Part shown: positions 32,011-44,270 of the stretch, piece by piece
Position numbering within the stretch: position 1 is the first letter of the stretch
Layout of the letters: each line of letters begins with the position of its first letter
Origin: Naasia sp. SYSU D00948
GTDB taxonomy: Bacteria > Actinomycetota > Actinomycetes > Actinomycetales > Microbacteriaceae
Reading direction: 5' to 3'
DNA: 64,000 nt
NCBI RefSeq assembly: GCF_017916515.1
Contig: NZ_JAFMTA010000001.1
Location: forward strand, 1,539,127-1,603,126
Position numbers and translations under genes: made by a program
Notes under the pieces: model-generated
Databases searched by the model: none
Told to the model about the DNA's origin: nothing
Seen by the model: the letters and a program-made list of their open reading frames with translations, nothing else

Positions 32011-32799
32011 GTGAGCGCGAGAACGCATCAGCCGACCGACGGGCCCGCGGGCAGCAACTCGAAGGTGCCGGCGGCACGGACCGGCGGGGCCGTGAGCGCG
32101 TTCTCCCCCGAGGTCGAGGCGGCGATCGCGCGCCAGCGCCACGACGTAGCGCGCCTGCACGCCGAGCTGATCCGCTGGGGCCTCGTGATCTGGACCGGCG
32201 GCAACGTCTCCGGACGGGTCCCCGGTGCCGACCTGTTCGTCATCAAGCCGTCCGGTGTGAGCTACGACGACCTCGCGCCCGAGAACATGATCCTCTGCGA
32301 CCTCGACGGCAACGTCGTCCCCGGCACCCCGGGCAGTGAGAACGCGCCCTCGAGCGACACCGCCGCGCACGCCTACGTCTACCGGAACATGCCGGAGGTG
32401 GGCGGCGTCGTGCACACGCACTCGACCTACGCGGTGGCCTGGGCGGCGCGGGGCGAGCCGATCCCGTGCGTGATCACCGCGATGGCCGACGAGTTCGGCG
32501 GCGAGATCCCCATCGGCCCGTTCGCGATCATCGGCGACGACTCCATCGGGCGCGGCATCGTGGAGACGCTGCGCGGCCACCGCTCGCGGGCGGTGCTCAT
32601 GCAGAACCACGGCCCGTTCACGATCGGCTCGAGCGCGAAAGATGCCGTCAAGGCGGCGGTCATGGTCGAGGATGTCGCGCGCAGCGTGCACATCGCCCGC
32701 CAGCTCGGCGAGCCGCTGCCGATCCCGCAGGAGGCGATCGACGCGCTCTTCCACCGGTATCAGAACGTCTACGGCCAGCAGGGGGACGACCGCCGATGA
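32011..32799 (+). CDS. araD: L-ribulose-5-phosphate 4-epimerase
   Basis: This 262-residue class II aldolase-fold enzyme interconverts L-ribulose 5-phosphate and D-xylulose 5-phosphate, the last ara step. Motifs are TGGNVSGR, KPSGVSYDDL, VVHTHSTYAVAWAARG with the zinc histidines, and MQNHGPFTIG. The N-terminal roughly 35 residues are an extension of low complexity. The GTG at 32011 has GAAGAGG upstream. The stop overlaps araB as ATGA. Confidence 0.93.
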   Translation: MSARTHQPTDGPAGSNSKVPAARTGGAVSAFSPEVEAAIARQRHDVARLHAELIRWGLVIWTGGNVSGRVPGADLFVIKPSGVSYDDLAPENMILCDLDGNVVPGTPGSENAPSSDTAAHAYVYRNMPEVGGVVHTHSTYAVAWAARGEPIPCVITAMADEFGGEIPIGPFAIIGDDSIGRGIVETLRGHRSRAVLMQNHGPFTIGSSAKDAVKAAVMVEDVARSVHIARQLGEPLPIPQEAIDALFHRYQNVYGQQGDDRR

Positions 32800-34418
32800 G
32801 CGCCGACGACGGAACGGCCGCCGCCCGGGACGCCATCGTCGCGGGACGGGCGACTCTCGGCATCGAGCTCGGGTCGACGCGCATCAAGGCGGTCCTCCTC
32901 GGCGACTCGCCCGCCGTCGTGATCGCGGCCGGCAGCCACGAGTGGGAGAACCGCTTCGCCGAGCGGATGTGGACCTACTCCCTCGAGGACGTCGAGACGG
33001 GCCTCCGGGCGGCGTACGCCGACCTCGCCGCCGATGCCGAGCGCCGTTACGGCGTCCGCCCCGCCAGCTTCGCGGCGCTCGGCGTCTCCGCGATGATGCA
33101 CGGCTACCTCGCCTTCGGCGCCGACGACGAGCTCCTCGTCCCCTTCCGCACCTGGCGGAACACGACGACCGGCCGAGCGGCCGACGCCCTGACGGAGCTG
33201 TTCGGGACGAACATCCCGCTGCGCTGGTCGGTCGCGCACCTCTACCAGGCGGTCCTCGACTCCGAGCCCCACGTGCCCCGCGTGCGCTTCCTCACCACGC
33301 TCGCCGGATACGTGCACTGGCGCCTCACGGGCCGGCGCGTGCTCGGCGTCGGCGACGCCTCGGGCATGTTCCCGATCGACGTGGCGACCGCCGACTACGA
33401 CGCCGAGCTCCTCACGCGCTTCGACGAGCTCGTGGCGGAGACCGTGCCGGGACTGCGGCTCCGCGAGCTGCTGCCGGACGTGCTCGTCGCCGGGCAGCCG
33501 GCCGGGACCCTGACCCCGGAGGGCGCCGCGTTCCTGGACCCGTCGGGGACGCTGCAGCCCGGCGCCGTCCTGTGCCCGCCCGAGGGGGACGCGGGCACCG
33601 GCATGGTGGCGACGAGCGCGGTCGCCCCGCGGACCGGCAATGTGAGCGCGGGGACGAGCATCTTCGCAATGGTCGTGCTCGAGCGCCCGATCGCGGGCAT
33701 CCACCGGGAGCTCGACGTCGTCACGACGCCCGCGGGCGACGCGGTCGCGATGGTGCACTGCAACAACGGCGCGAGCGAGCTCGGCGCCTGGGCCGGGATC
33801 TTCGGCCGCTTCGCCGAGGCCGTCGGCGCCTCTGCGGACGGCGACGCGGTGTACGAGGCCCTCTTCCGGGAGGCCCTGCAGGGCGACGCGGACGCGGGCG
33901 GTCTCCTCGCCTACAACACGCTCGCCGGCGAGCCGATCCTGGGGCTCGACGAGGGGCGGCCGCTCGTCGTGCGGACCCCGGACAGCCGGCTCACGCTCGC
34001 GAACTTCGTGCGGGCCCAGCTCTACGGGGCCTTCGGTGCGCTCGCCCTCGGGATGCGGGTGCTGGAGGCGGAGGGAGTCGTGCTCGACCGGATGATGGCG
34101 CACGGGGGCATGTTCCGCACCGCGGGCGTCGCCCAGCGCTTCCTGGCGGGGGCGCTCCGGGCACCCGTCGCCGTCGCGCACATGGCGGCTGAGGGCGGAG
34201 CCTGGGGCATCGCGGTGCTCGCCGCCTACGTCTCCGCCGCCGAGAAGGGCGACGCGCAGGGCATCGACCTCGACACGTACCTGAGGGAGGAAGTGTTCGC
34301 CGGCTCCGCGGTCGACACGGTCGACCCCGATCCCGTCGACGTGACCGGCTTCGCCGCATTCCTCGACCGCTACCGCGCAGGGCTCCCGGTCGAGCGCTCC
34401 GCGGTGGACGCGCTCTGA
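32796..34418 (+). CDS. araB: Ribulokinase, FGGY family
   Basis: This 540-residue sugar kinase has [15 protein letters not shown] at the N-terminus, the segment [12 protein letters not shown], and [15 protein letters not shown] and [13 protein letters not shown] in the C-terminal half. Position between araD and araA shows that it phosphorylates L-ribulose. By sequence it resembles the actinobacterial YgcE-like ribulokinase form rather than E. coli AraB. It overlaps araD by 4 nt. Confidence 0.9.
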   Translation: MSADDGTAAARDAIVAGRATLGIELGSTRIKAVLLGDSPAVVIAAGSHEWENRFAERMWTYSLEDVETGLRAAYADLAADAERRYGVRPASFAALGVSAMMHGYLAFGADDELLVPFRTWRNTTTGRAADALTELFGTNIPLRWSVAHLYQAVLDSEPHVPRVRFLTTLAGYVHWRLTGRRVLGVGDASGMFPIDVATADYDAELLTRFDELVAETVPGLRLRELLPDVLVAGQPAGTLTPEGAAFLDPSGTLQPGAVLCPPEGDAGTGMVATSAVAPRTGNVSAGTSIFAMVVLERPIAGIHRELDVVTTPAGDAVAMVHCNNGASELGAWAGIFGRFAEAVGASADGDAVYEALFREALQGDADAGGLLAYNTLAGEPILGLDEGRPLVVRTPDSRLTLANFVRAQLYGAFGALALGMRVLEAEGVVLDRMMAHGGMFRTAGVAQRFLAGALRAPVAVAHMAAEGGAWGIAVLAAYVSAAEKGDAQGIDLDTYLREEVFAGSAVDTVDPDPVDVTGFAAFLDRYRAGLPVERSAVDAL

Positions 34419-34444
34419 CCGACGCTTCGACGAGAAGGAGAACC

Positions 34445-35956
34445 ATGCCCTCGATCACCCCCGACCTCGCCGCCCACCAGGTCTGGTTCCTCACCGGCAG
34501 CCAGGGCCTCTACGGCGAGGAGACGCTCCGCCAGGTGGCCGAGCAGTCGACCCGCATCGCCGAGGAGCTCGGCGCGGCCCTGCCCGTGGAGCTCGTCTGG
34601 AAGCCCGTGCTCACCGACACGGACGCGATCCGGCGGGCGGCCCTCGCCGCCAACGCGGACGACCGCGTCATCGGCGTGATCGCGTGGGCGCACACGTTCT
34701 CCCCGGCGAAGATGTGGATCACGGGGCTCGACTCGCTGCGCAAGCCGCTGCTGCATCTGCACACGCAGGCGAACGTGGACCTGCCCTGGTCGAGCATCGA
34801 CTTCGACTTCATGAACCTCAACCAGGCCGCGCACGGCGACCGGGAGTTCGCGTACATCCAGACCCGCCTGGGCGTCGCCCGAAAGACGGTCGTCGGGCAC
34901 GTGTCCGACATCCGCGTGCGGGCGGAGGTGGAGACGTGGTCGCGCGCGGCCGCCGGATTCGCGGCGGCCCGCTCGCTCCGGCTCGCGCGCTTCGGCGACA
35001 ACATGCGGTACGTGGCGGTGACCGAGGGTGACAAGACGGAGGCGGAGCTGCAGTTCGGCGTCCAGGTGAACACCTGGGGCGTGAACGAGCTCGCGGCCGC
35101 CGTGAACGCGGCGGCGGACTCCGAGGTCGATGCGCTCGTCGCGGAGTACGAGGAGCTCTACGACGTCGTGCCCGAGCTGCGCCGGGGCGGCGAGCGGCAC
35201 GGGTCGCTCCGGGACGGCGCTCGCATCGAGCTCGGCCTGCGCTCGTTCCTCGAGGGCGGCGGGTTCGGCGCGTTCACCACGAGCTTCGAGGACCTCGGCT
35301 CGCTGCCGCAGCTGCCCGGCCTCGCGGTGCAGCGGCTCATGGCGGAGGGCTACGGGTTCGGCGCGGAGGGGGACTGGAAGACCGCGATCCTGGTCCGGGT
35401 CGCGAACGTCATGGGGACGGGGCTCCCGGGCGGCGCGAGCCTCATGGAGGACTACACCTACCACCTCGAGCCGGGCAACGAGCTCATCCTCGGCGCGCAC
35501 ATGCTCGAGGTCAGCCCCGGCCTCACGACCTCCCGGCCCAGCCTCGAGATCCATCCGCTCGCCATCGGCGGGAAGGCCGACCCGGTGCGCCTCGTGTTCA
35601 CGGCGGACCCCGGGCCGGCGGTCGTCGTGGCGATGAGCGACATGCGGGACCGCTTCCGGCTGGTCGCCAACGTGGTGGAGAACGTGGAGCTGCCCGAGCC
35701 CATGCCCAAGCTCCCCGTCGGGCACGCGGTCTGGAAGCCGGCCCCCGACTTCCGCACCAGCGCAGCGGCCTGGCTGACCGCCGGAGCTGCCCACCACACG
35801 GTGATGTCGACCGCTGTCGGGGTGGACGCGTTCCGCGACTTCGCCGAGATGGCGAGGACCGAGCTGCTGGTCATCGACGAGTCGACGACGCCTCACGGCT
35901 TCCAGGACGCCGTCCGCTGGAATGCGGCATATTACCGGCTGGCCCGGGGGATCTGA
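34445..35956 (+). CDS. araA: L-arabinose isomerase
   Basis: This 503-residue enzyme converts L-arabinose to L-ribulose using Mn2+. It begins [19 protein letters not shown] and has [39 protein letters not shown] and [20 protein letters not shown], all typical of AraA. AAGGAG precedes the ATG. It lies 26 nt after araB and ends the ara operon. Confidence 0.97.
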   Translation: MPSITPDLAAHQVWFLTGSQGLYGEETLRQVAEQSTRIAEELGAALPVELVWKPVLTDTDAIRRAALAANADDRVIGVIAWAHTFSPAKMWITGLDSLRKPLLHLHTQANVDLPWSSIDFDFMNLNQAAHGDREFAYIQTRLGVARKTVVGHVSDIRVRAEVETWSRAAAGFAAARSLRLARFGDNMRYVAVTEGDKTEAELQFGVQVNTWGVNELAAAVNAAADSEVDALVAEYEELYDVVPELRRGGERHGSLRDGARIELGLRSFLEGGGFGAFTTSFEDLGSLPQLPGLAVQRLMAEGYGFGAEGDWKTAILVRVANVMGTGLPGGASLMEDYTYHLEPGNELILGAHMLEVSPGLTTSRPSLEIHPLAIGGKADPVRLVFTADPGPAVVVAMSDMRDRFRLVANVVENVELPEPMPKLPVGHAVWKPAPDFRTSAAAWLTAGAAHHTVMSTAVGVDAFRDFAEMARTELLVIDESTTPHGFQDAVRWNAAYYRLARGI

Positions 35957-35995
35957 CACCCCCGCAGTCGGTCGGACACGGTTCGGTCACGGCCG

Positions 35996-36022
35996 TTGCG
36001 CGACGTCCCGGGCGGTCATAAG
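35996..36022 (+). promoter_or_regulatory. Possible promoter of the CUT2 importer operon
   Basis: TTGCGC (35996-36001) and CATAAG (36017-36022) are separated by 15 nt. If used, the leader before the ATG at 36244 is about 215 nt long and contains a hairpin with arms GGTG-a-CCCTCC (36165-36175) and GGAGGG-c-CACC (36193-36203). No ara-type operator is seen here. Confidence 0.4.
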
Positions 36023-36243
36023 TTCTGGGAGTCGGCACAGCGCCGACGCGGGCGCTCCCCGTTCCGAGGGCGCCACGACGAGGTGTTGCCTGCCCGAGGA
36101 GGGGACTTCCCCTGCCTCCCGCGGGCCGCCCTGTCGCGACGCCCCGAGACCGCGCGAACCGAGTGGTGACCCTCCACAGCCCAGCGGTGCACGGAGGGCC
36201 ACCGGCTCAGACCTGACACATCCACGAAGGGAACCTGCTCCCA

Positions 36244-37377
36244 ATGTTCACAGTGAAGAAGCTCGCGACGATGTTCGTCGCCGGCGGCGTCCTCGCCTCG
36301 CTCGCCGCCTGCGCCCCTCCCGGCGCCCCGGCCGGTGGCGGCGGCGGTGAGGGCGGCGAGGGAGGCGCGGACTGCAACGTCGGCATCTCGATGCCGACCC
36401 GCAGCCTCGAGCGCTGGATCAACGACGGCGAGAATCTGCAGCAGCTCCTCGAGGAGGACGGCTGCACCGTCGACCTGCAGTACGCCGACAACCGGACCGA
36501 GCAGCAGATCACCCAGATCCAGAACCAGGTCGCGGGTGGCGCGCAGATCCTCGTCGTCGCCGCGATCGACGCTGCCACGCTGGGCCCCGTCCTGGAGGAT
36601 GCGGCCAGCCAGGACATCACGATCATCGCCTACGACCGCCTGCTCACCGGCACCGAGGCGGTCGACTACTACGCCACCTTCGACAACTACCAGGTGGGTC
36701 AGCTGCAGGGTCAGTTCATCGAGGAGGAGTTGGGGCTCGCCGACGGCGAAGGTCCGTACAACTTCGAGCCCTTCGCCGGCAGCCCCGACGACAACAACGC
36801 CGGGTTCTTCTTCCAGGGCGCGTGGGACGTCCTTCAGCCCTACGTGGAGAGCGGCCAGCTCGTGATCCCGTCGGGCAAGCTCTCGGCCACGAACGACGAC
36901 TGGAAGTCGATCGGAATCCTGGGCTGGGGCTCGCAGGACGCTCAGGACGAGATGGACAACCGGCTCCAGTCGTTCTACACCGGCGGCCAGAAGGTCGAGG
37001 TGGTCCTCTCCCCGAACGACAGCCTGGCGCTCGGCATCGAGGCGTCGCTGAAGTCGGCGGGGTACCAGCCCGGAGTCGACTGGCCCCTCATCACCGGCCA
37101 GGACGCCGACAAGGCGAACGTCCAGGCGATCCTGAACGACGAGCAGGCGATGACCGTCTGGAAGGACACCCGTGAGCTCGGCAAGCGGGTGCACGAGATG
37201 ATCAAGTCCCTGACGGCCGGCGAGGAGCCGGAGGTGAACGACACCGAGACGTACGACAACGGCGTCAAGGTCGTGCCCTCCTACCTGCTCGACCCGCAGG
37301 TGGTCGTGAAGGAGGACGTGGAGCCGGTCCTGATCGAGTCGGGCTTCCTCGACCCGGCGGACGTCGGACTCTCCTGA
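36244..37377 (+). CDS. chvE: CUT2 ABC importer, monosaccharide-binding lipoprotein (ChvE-like)
   Basis: This 377-residue binding protein has a signal sequence ending in the lipobox LAAC (Cys about 23) and a Gly/Glu linker. The mature part is of the ribose/ChvE type: [63 protein letters not shown] and the C-terminal [19 protein letters not shown]. ChvE-GguAB systems import arabinose, xylose, galactose or glucose, which fits the surrounding ara and xyl genes. A perfect hairpin follows the stop. Confidence 0.88.
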   Translation: MFTVKKLATMFVAGGVLASLAACAPPGAPAGGGGGEGGEGGADCNVGISMPTRSLERWINDGENLQQLLEEDGCTVDLQYADNRTEQQITQIQNQVAGGAQILVVAAIDAATLGPVLEDAASQDITIIAYDRLLTGTEAVDYYATFDNYQVGQLQGQFIEEELGLADGEGPYNFEPFAGSPDDNNAGFFFQGAWDVLQPYVESGQLVIPSGKLSATNDDWKSIGILGWGSQDAQDEMDNRLQSFYTGGQKVEVVLSPNDSLALGIEASLKSAGYQPGVDWPLITGQDADKANVQAILNDEQAMTVWKDTRELGKRVHEMIKSLTAGEEPEVNDTETYDNGVKVVPSYLLDPQVVVKEDVEPVLIESGFLDPADVGLS

Positions 37378-37383
37378 GCAGGG

Positions 37384-37415
37384 AGCGGCCGGCGGCGCAC
37401 GTGCCGCCGGCCGCT
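37384..37415 (+). other. Intercistronic hairpin after the binding-protein gene
   Basis: AGCGGCCGGCGGC (37384-37396) pairs perfectly with GCCGCCGGCCGCT (37403-37415) around GCACGT. No T-tract follows. It probably stabilises the upstream mRNA or limits read-through into the ATPase gene. Confidence 0.75.
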
Positions 37416-37463
37416 GCCTTCCGATCGACGGCGAATGCAGGGCGTAGTAGAAGGAGCGATGGG

Positions 37464-38999
<1,536 letters not shown>

Positions 39000-39003
39000 G
39001 CTC

Positions 39004-40209
39004 ATGACCACCACCACACCGGTCCAGGCGAAGGATCCGAACGCCGCGCAGACGCCGCGCCGGCGTCTGCGCCTCGGCGTGGACCTGCGGGCATACGGGA
39101 TCCTCGCGGCGCTGCTGGTCATCGTCGTCCTCTTCCAGATCCTGACCGGTGGCCGGCTCCTCTTCCCGGGCAACGTCAACAACCTCATCCAGCAGAACGC
39201 CTACGTGCTGATCCTCGCGATCGGCATGGTGATCGTCATCGTCGCGGGGCACATCGATCTGTCGGTCGGCTCGGTCGTCGCCGTGGTCGGCGCGATCGCG
39301 GCGATCTCGATGATCGACTGGGGTCTCCCGTGGTGGGGCGCGGTGATCCTCTCCATCGTGGTGGGTGCGATCATCGGCGCCTGGCAGGGATTCTGGGTGG
39401 CCTTCGTGGGCATTCCGGCATTCATCGTGACCCTGGCCGGCATGCTCCTGTTCCGCGGCCTCGCGCTCGTGCTGCTGACCGGCGGCACCATCAGCGGGCT
39501 TCCCGCGCCGTTCGTCGCGATCGGCTCCGGTGCCCTGCCGAAGGCCGGTGAGCCGGACCTCATCACCCTCGGGGTCGCGGCGGCGGCGAGCGTCGTCGTC
39601 GTCCTGCTCCAGCTCCGTGAGCGGGCGGCGCAGCGGCGTCTCGACCTGCCCGTGGAGAAGCCGGTGTCGTTCTGGGCGAAGATCATCATCGCCGTCGTGG
39701 CGATCATGTACGTCGGCTACCTGCTGTCCTACAGCCGCGGGCTGCCGATCATCCTGCTGATCCTCGCCGCGCTGGTCGTGGTCTACACCTTCATCCTGAA
39801 TCGCACGGTGTTCGGCCGGCATGTGTACGCGATGGGCGGCAACCTGTTCGCCGCCATGATGTCCGGCGTGAAGACCAAGTGGGTCAACTTCTGGATCTTC
39901 GTGAACATGGGCGTCCTGGCCGGTCTCGCAGGCGTGGTCAGCACGGCGCGAGCCGGAAGCGCCGTGGCCTCCGCGGGCACCAGCTTCGAGCTGGACGCCA
40001 TCGCGGCCGTGTTCATCGGCGGCGCGGCCGTCCAGGGCGGCGTCGGCACCGTGGTCGGGGCGGTCATCGGCGGTCTCGTCATGGGCGTGCTCAACCAGGG
40101 CCTGTCGATCCTCGCGGTCGACGCGGCCTGGCAGCAGGCGATCAAGGGCCTGGTGCTCCTGGCCGCCGTCGCGTTCGACGTGCTGAGCAAGCGGAGAGGC
40201 GGACGCTGA
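39004..40209 (+). CDS. gguB: CUT2 ABC importer permease
   Basis: This 401-residue permease has about ten membrane segments and the CUT2 hallmarks GHIDLSVGSVVAVVGAI near residue 83 and GRHVYAMGGNLFAAMMSGVK near 260. It is the membrane subunit of the ChvE/GguA importer, and the operon ends in the terminator at 40224-40260. Its sugar is probably a pentose or galactose, inferred from the neighbouring ara and xyl genes. Confidence 0.92.
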   Translation: MTTTTPVQAKDPNAAQTPRRRLRLGVDLRAYGILAALLVIVVLFQILTGGRLLFPGNVNNLIQQNAYVLILAIGMVIVIVAGHIDLSVGSVVAVVGAIAAISMIDWGLPWWGAVILSIVVGAIIGAWQGFWVAFVGIPAFIVTLAGMLLFRGLALVLLTGGTISGLPAPFVAIGSGALPKAGEPDLITLGVAAAASVVVVLLQLRERAAQRRLDLPVEKPVSFWAKIIIAVVAIMYVGYLLSYSRGLPIILLILAALVVVYTFILNRTVFGRHVYAMGGNLFAAMMSGVKTKWVNFWIFVNMGVLAGLAGVVSTARAGSAVASAGTSFELDAIAAVFIGGAAVQGGVGTVVGAVIGGLVMGVLNQGLSILAVDAAWQQAIKGLVLLAAVAFDVLSKRRGGR

Positions 40210-40223
40210 CGCGGAAGCCCCGA

Positions 40224-40263
40224 GAGAACGCCCCGGCTCCTCGAGCCGGGGCGTTCTCGTTTC
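40224..40263 (+). terminator. Terminator of the CUT2 importer operon
   Basis: A perfect 16-bp stem (GAGAACGCCCCGGCTC at 40224-40239 with 40243-40258) closes a 3-nt loop and is followed by GTTTCC. Strong hairpin, modest T-tract. Confidence 0.85.
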
Positions 40264-40322
40264 CGAGCGCCGTCCCGGGGACCGCGGGGCGGTAATCGTT
40301 TTCCTCGCGCCCCGGCATCCAA

Positions 40323-40328
40323 TAGCCT
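40323..40328 (+). promoter_or_regulatory. -10 box of a leaderless glycerate kinase gene
   Basis: TAGCCT lies 7 nt before ATG 40336 and no Shine-Dalgarno sequence is present in between. Confidence 0.55.
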
Positions 40329-40335
40329 GCCCGGG

Positions 40336-41451
40336 ATGCGCATCGTTCTCGCACCCGACTCGTTCAAGGGCAGCGCCTCCGCTGCGACCGCCGCTCTCGC
40401 GCTCGCCCGGGGCTGGCGCTCGGTGCGGCCCCATGACCAGCTCGATCCCGCTCCGATGGCGGATGGCGGCGAGGGGACGCTCGACGCCCTCGCGACGGCG
40501 GTGCCGGGCGCACGGCGCGTCCCGCTCACGGTCGAGGGGCCCGTCGGCCAGGACGGCCATGGCCTCGTCGACGCCGAGTGGCTCCTGCTGCCCGCCTCGG
40601 CGAACCGGGGGACCGTGGGCGCCGTCGAGCTCGCACTCGCCTCCGGGATCACTCTGCTCGATCCCCTGGCGCCACTCGACGCGCACACCTACGGCTTCGG
40701 CCGCCTCATCGCCGCAGCGCTCGACGCGGGCGTGGACGGGCTGCTGCTCGCGATCGGCGGCAGTGCGTCCACCGATGGCGGCACGGGCGCGCTGACGGCC
40801 CTCGGCGCGCGCTTCCTCGGCCCTGAGGGACGGCCCGTCCCGCTCGGCGGACGTGGACTCGCGCAGCTCGCGGAGGTCGATCTCTCCGGCCTGCGGCCCC
40901 TTCCCCCCGGCGGAGCGACGGTGCTCTCGGACGTCACGAATCCCCTGCTGGGCCCCACCGGGGCGGCCGCCGTGTTCGGGCCGCAGAAGGGCGCCGACTT
41001 TCAGCAGGTGGCGGAGCTCGACGAAGGCCTCGCGCGCCTGTCCGGGCTCCTTCCCGCCGACCCCGCCTCGCCCGGTGCCGGAGCCGCGGGAGGGACGGGG
41101 TTCGCGCTGCTCGCCTGGGGCGCCGCCCTCGCGTCCGGGGCGGCCGCCGTCGGCGATGCGCTCGACCTCGCGGCGCGCATCGCGCGGGCGGACCTCGTGA
41201 TCACCGGTGAGGGCTCCTACGACGGCCAGTCGGCCGCGGGCAAGGTGCCGAGCCATGTGGCGGAGCTCGCAGCGACGACCGGCGTCCCCGCGGCGCTCGT
41301 CGCGGGCAGGATCGCCGCCGACCCGTCGGGCTTCACCGCGGCGGTCTCTCTGACGGAGCTGTCCGGAAGCCCGGCGGCCGCGATGGGGGAGCCGGAGCGC
41401 TGGCTGGAGGCCGCAGGCGCGCAGCTTGCGCGCAGCGTCTCCGCCCCCTGA
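40336..41451 (+). CDS. glxK: Glycerate kinase, GlxK/GarK type
   Basis: This 371-residue kinase phosphorylates D-glycerate. Motifs are MRIVLAPDSFKGSASA at the start, PMADGGEGTLDAL, AIGGSASTDGGTGAL and GEGSYDGQSAAGK with VPSHVAELA near the C-terminus. The length matches the family. It is a single gene between the importer and the convergent xyl genes. Glycerate could come from glyoxylate, sugar-acid or tetronate breakdown; no direct partner lies beside it. Confidence 0.93.
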   Translation: MRIVLAPDSFKGSASAATAALALARGWRSVRPHDQLDPAPMADGGEGTLDALATAVPGARRVPLTVEGPVGQDGHGLVDAEWLLLPASANRGTVGAVELALASGITLLDPLAPLDAHTYGFGRLIAAALDAGVDGLLLAIGGSASTDGGTGALTALGARFLGPEGRPVPLGGRGLAQLAEVDLSGLRPLPPGGATVLSDVTNPLLGPTGAAAVFGPQKGADFQQVAELDEGLARLSGLLPADPASPGAGAAGGTGFALLAWGAALASGAAAVGDALDLAARIARADLVITGEGSYDGQSAAGKVPSHVAELAATTGVPAALVAGRIAADPSGFTAAVSLTELSGSPAAAMGEPERWLEAAGAQLARSVSAP

Positions 41452-41506
41452 ACTCCCTGCCTGCGCGACCGCGGCTGCCGACCGGGACGCAGCCGGAAGG
41501 TGGCGC

Positions 41507-42919
41507 TCAGGCGGTGGCGGCCGCCGTGTACTGGCGGCGGATCTCCGGTCGCGTGTCGGGCTCCGGCCGCGCGGTGACCGTGAGCGGCCACTGCGGCCGC
41601 GTGCCGGTCAGCATCCAGGCCGCCTGCACCGCCGCGCCCGCCGCCACGTACTCGCCGGGCTCCGGCACCTCGACGGGGGCGTCGAAGACCTGAGCGGCGA
41701 CCGCCGACACCGCCGGGTTCTGCGCCGCGCCGCCGATCAGGAGCACCCGGCGCTCGCGGACGCCGACCGCGCGCAGGGCGTCGAGCCCGTCCGCGAGCCC
41801 GCAGAGGAGACCCTCCACGGCGGCGCGAGCAAGGTTCTCGCGCGTCGTCGAGCGGAGCGTCATGCCGCGCAGGGACGCCGTCGCGTCGGGCAGGTTCGGC
41901 GTGCGCTCGCCCTCGAAGTAGGGCACGAGGACGAGACCGGACGACCCGGGCTCCGCCGCGAGGGCAAGACGCCCCAGCTCGCCGTGATCGACGCCGAGGA
42001 GCCGGGCGGTCGCGTCGAGCACGCGCGCGGCGTTGAGGGTCGCGATGAGCGGCAGGAACTCGCCGCTCGCGCTCGCGAACCCGGCGACGGTGCCGGTGGG
42101 GTCGAGCGCGGGCACGTCGGACACGGCGAACACCGTGCCGCTCGTGCCGATCGACACGACGGCGTCGCCGGCTGCCGCACCGAGGCCGAGGCCCGCGGCG
42201 GCGTTGTCGCCGGCTCCCGCGCCCACGGCGATGCCGGCCGGGATGCCCGTCTGGGCGACCGTCACTCCGGCGCGCCCGGACGGGGCGAGCACGCGCGGGA
42301 GCACCGCGTCGTGTCCGAGTGCCAGCTGGAGGAGCTCGCGGTCGTAGTCGCCGGTGGTCGGCGACCAGTAGCTCGTGCCGCTCGCGTCGGAGCGGTCGGT
42401 GACGAGGGCGGTGAGGTCCGGGCCGAGCGGCGAGTCCGGCCCGTAGCCGAGGAGGCGCCACGTCAGCCAGTCGTGGGGGAGGGCGACGGCCGCGACGCGC
42501 GCGGCGTTCTCGGGCTCGGCGTCGCGCAGCCAGCGCAGCTTCGTCGCGGTGAACGAGGCGACCGGGACCGTGCCTGTCCGGCGGGCGAACTCCTCGGCGC
42601 CGACCTCGGCGATCAGGTCGCGCGCGGCGCCGGCGGAGCGGGTGTCGTTCCAGAGGAGCGCATCGCGGACCACGCGGCCGTCCGCGTCCAGCGCGACCAT
42701 GCCGTGCTGCTGGCCGCCCACCGAGATCGCGGCGACGTCCTCCAGGCCGCCGGCATCCGCGATCGCCGTGAGCAGCGCGTCCCACCAGGCGGCGGGGGGC
42801 ACCGCGGTCCCTTCGGGATGCGACGCACGTCCAGTCCGGACGACGGCTCCCGTGTCCGCGTCGCGGATCACGACCTTGCAGCTCTGGGTCGAGGAGTCGA
42901 CACCGGCGACGAGCGTCAT
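41507..42919 (-). CDS. xylB: Xylulokinase
   Basis: This 470-residue FGGY kinase phosphorylates D-xylulose. Hallmarks are [47 protein letters not shown], and the C-terminal [18 protein letters not shown] good ribosome-binding site (AAAGGGAG) lies before the ATG at 42919. It follows xylA after a strong hairpin. The gene is convergent with glxK. Confidence 0.95.
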   Translation of the reverse strand: MTLVAGVDSSTQSCKVVIRDADTGAVVRTGRASHPEGTAVPPAAWWDALLTAIADAGGLEDVAAISVGGQQHGMVALDADGRVVRDALLWNDTRSAGAARDLIAEVGAEEFARRTGTVPVASFTATKLRWLRDAEPENAARVAAVALPHDWLTWRLLGYGPDSPLGPDLTALVTDRSDASGTSYWSPTTGDYDRELLQLALGHDAVLPRVLAPSGRAGVTVAQTGIPAGIAVGAGAGDNAAAGLGLGAAAGDAVVSIGTSGTVFAVSDVPALDPTGTVAGFASASGEFLPLIATLNAARVLDATARLLGVDHGELGRLALAAEPGSSGLVLVPYFEGERTPNLPDATASLRGMTLRSTTRENLARAAVEGLLCGLADGLDALRAVGVRERRVLLIGGAAQNPAVSAVAAQVFDAPVEVPEPGEYVAAGAAVQAAWMLTGTRPQWPLTVTARPEPDTRPEIRRQYTAAATA

Positions 42920-42945
42920 CGCTCTCCCTTTCGGGTCGGTGAACC

Positions 42946-42988
42946 GCCCGCTCCTGCAGGTTCCGTGGTGGAACCCGCAGGAGCGGGC
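42946..42988 (-). other. Long hairpin between xylA and xylB
   Basis: Left arm GCCCGCTCCTGC-a-GGTTCC (42946-42964) pairs with GGAACC-c-GCAGGAGCGGGC (42970-42988): 18 pairs with one mismatch, loop of 5 nt. It should stabilise the xylA mRNA or partly terminate, so that isomerase exceeds kinase. Confidence 0.82.
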
Positions 42989-43005
42989 AGGTCAGGGGTG
43001 ATGGA

Positions 43006-44202
43006 TCAGCCGCGGGCGCCGAGCAGGTGCTCGGTGGCCAGCTGCTGGAGCCGGATGAAGTTGAAGCCGCGGCCGTTGTAGTACGCGCTGGGGTCGAAGT
43101 CCTCCCACGCCGAGCGGTCAGCGAGGAGCTGGTCGTAGCTCTCCCCGTCGTTCAGCGTCGGCTGTGCGAGCTCGGTCAGGCGGGCGGCGGCGAGAGCCTC
43201 CTGGACCTCGGGGTCGGCGCGGAAGGCCGCGGCGCGCTCCTTGAGCAGCAGGTAGTTCCGCATGTTCGCCCGCGCCGACTCCCACACGCCGGTCTCGTCC
43301 TCGGTGCGGCTCGGCTTGTAGTCGAAGTGCCGCGGGCCGTCGTAGGACGGGCCGCCCTGCGGCGCACCGTTCTCGAGGAGGTCGACGAGCGCGAAGGCGT
43401 CGTACAGGTCGCCGTGGCCGAACACGAGGTCCTGGTCGTACTTGATGCCCCGCTGGCCGTTGAGGTCGATGTGGTAGAGCTTGCCCTGGTACAGCGCCTG
43501 GGCCACGCCCGCGGTGAAGGACAGGCCCGCCATCTGCTCGTGCCCGACCTCGGGGTTGATGCCGACGAGCTCGGGACGCTCGAGCGTCTCGATGAACGCG
43601 ATCGCGTGGCCGAGGGTCGGCAGCAGGATGTCGCCGCGGGGCTCGTTCGGCTTCGGCTCGATCGCGAAGCGCATGTCGTAGCCCTTGTCGGTCACGTACT
43701 GGCCGAGGAGGTTGACCGCCTCGCGGTAGCGCTCGAGGGCGAGGCGGATGTCCTTGGCGTGCGTGTACTCGGCGCCCTCGCGGCCGCCCCACATGACGTA
43801 CGTCTTCGCGCCCAGCTCGGCGGCGAGGTCGATGTTGCGGAGCACCTTGCGGAGGGCGTACCGGCGGACGGCGCGGTCGTTGGAGGTGAAGCCGCCGTCC
43901 TTGAACACCGGGGCGGTGAACAGGTTGGTGGTGACCATCGGAACGATCAGGCCGGTGTCCGCGAGCACCTGCTTGAGGCGGTCGATCTCGCCCTGGCGGA
44001 CCTCGTCCGAGGAGCCGAAGGGGAAGAGGTCGTCGTCGTGGAAGGTGAGGCCGTAGGCCCCGAGCTCGGCCAGCTTCTCCACGACGTGCACCGTGTCGAG
44101 GTGCTCGCGGGTGGGGCCGCCGAACGGGTCCGCCCCGTTGTAGCCGACGGTCCAGAGGCCGAAGGAGAACTTGTCCTCGCGGGTGGGCGTGAGATCAGTC
44201 AC
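43006..44202 (-). CDS. xylA: Xylose isomerase
   Basis: This 398-residue enzyme converts D-xylose to D-xylulose. It is the actinobacterial type: [30 protein letters not shown] with the catalytic His, [32 protein letters not shown] and [19 protein letters not shown] with metal ligands. The GTG at 44202 follows AAGGA; a longer frame from 44241 crosses the promoter region. It is divergent from the ROK regulator and first in an operon with xylB. Confidence 0.97.
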   Translation of the reverse strand: MTDLTPTREDKFSFGLWTVGYNGADPFGGPTREHLDTVHVVEKLAELGAYGLTFHDDDLFPFGSSDEVRQGEIDRLKQVLADTGLIVPMVTTNLFTAPVFKDGGFTSNDRAVRRYALRKVLRNIDLAAELGAKTYVMWGGREGAEYTHAKDIRLALERYREAVNLLGQYVTDKGYDMRFAIEPKPNEPRGDILLPTLGHAIAFIETLERPELVGINPEVGHEQMAGLSFTAGVAQALYQGKLYHIDLNGQRGIKYDQDLVFGHGDLYDAFALVDLLENGAPQGGPSYDGPRHFDYKPSRTEDETGVWESARANMRNYLLLKERAAAFRADPEVQEALAAARLTELAQPTLNDGESYDQLLADRSAWEDFDPSAYYNGRGFNFIRLQQLATEHLLGARG

Positions 44203-44245
44203 GTGACGTCCTTGTCTCTCGGAAATGTTGCGTCGGTGCACATAT

Positions 44246-44264
44246 TAGCGTGCCTCGCTAGGGT
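44246..44264. promoter_or_regulatory. xylA / ROK-regulator control region
   Basis: The inverted repeat TAGCG-N5-CGCTA (44246-44260) lies between the divergent genes and overlaps TAGGGT (44259-44264), the -10 box of the leaderless regulator gene (GTG 44271). It is a candidate operator for the regulator. Confidence 0.55.
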
Positions 44265-44270
44265 TGGCAC

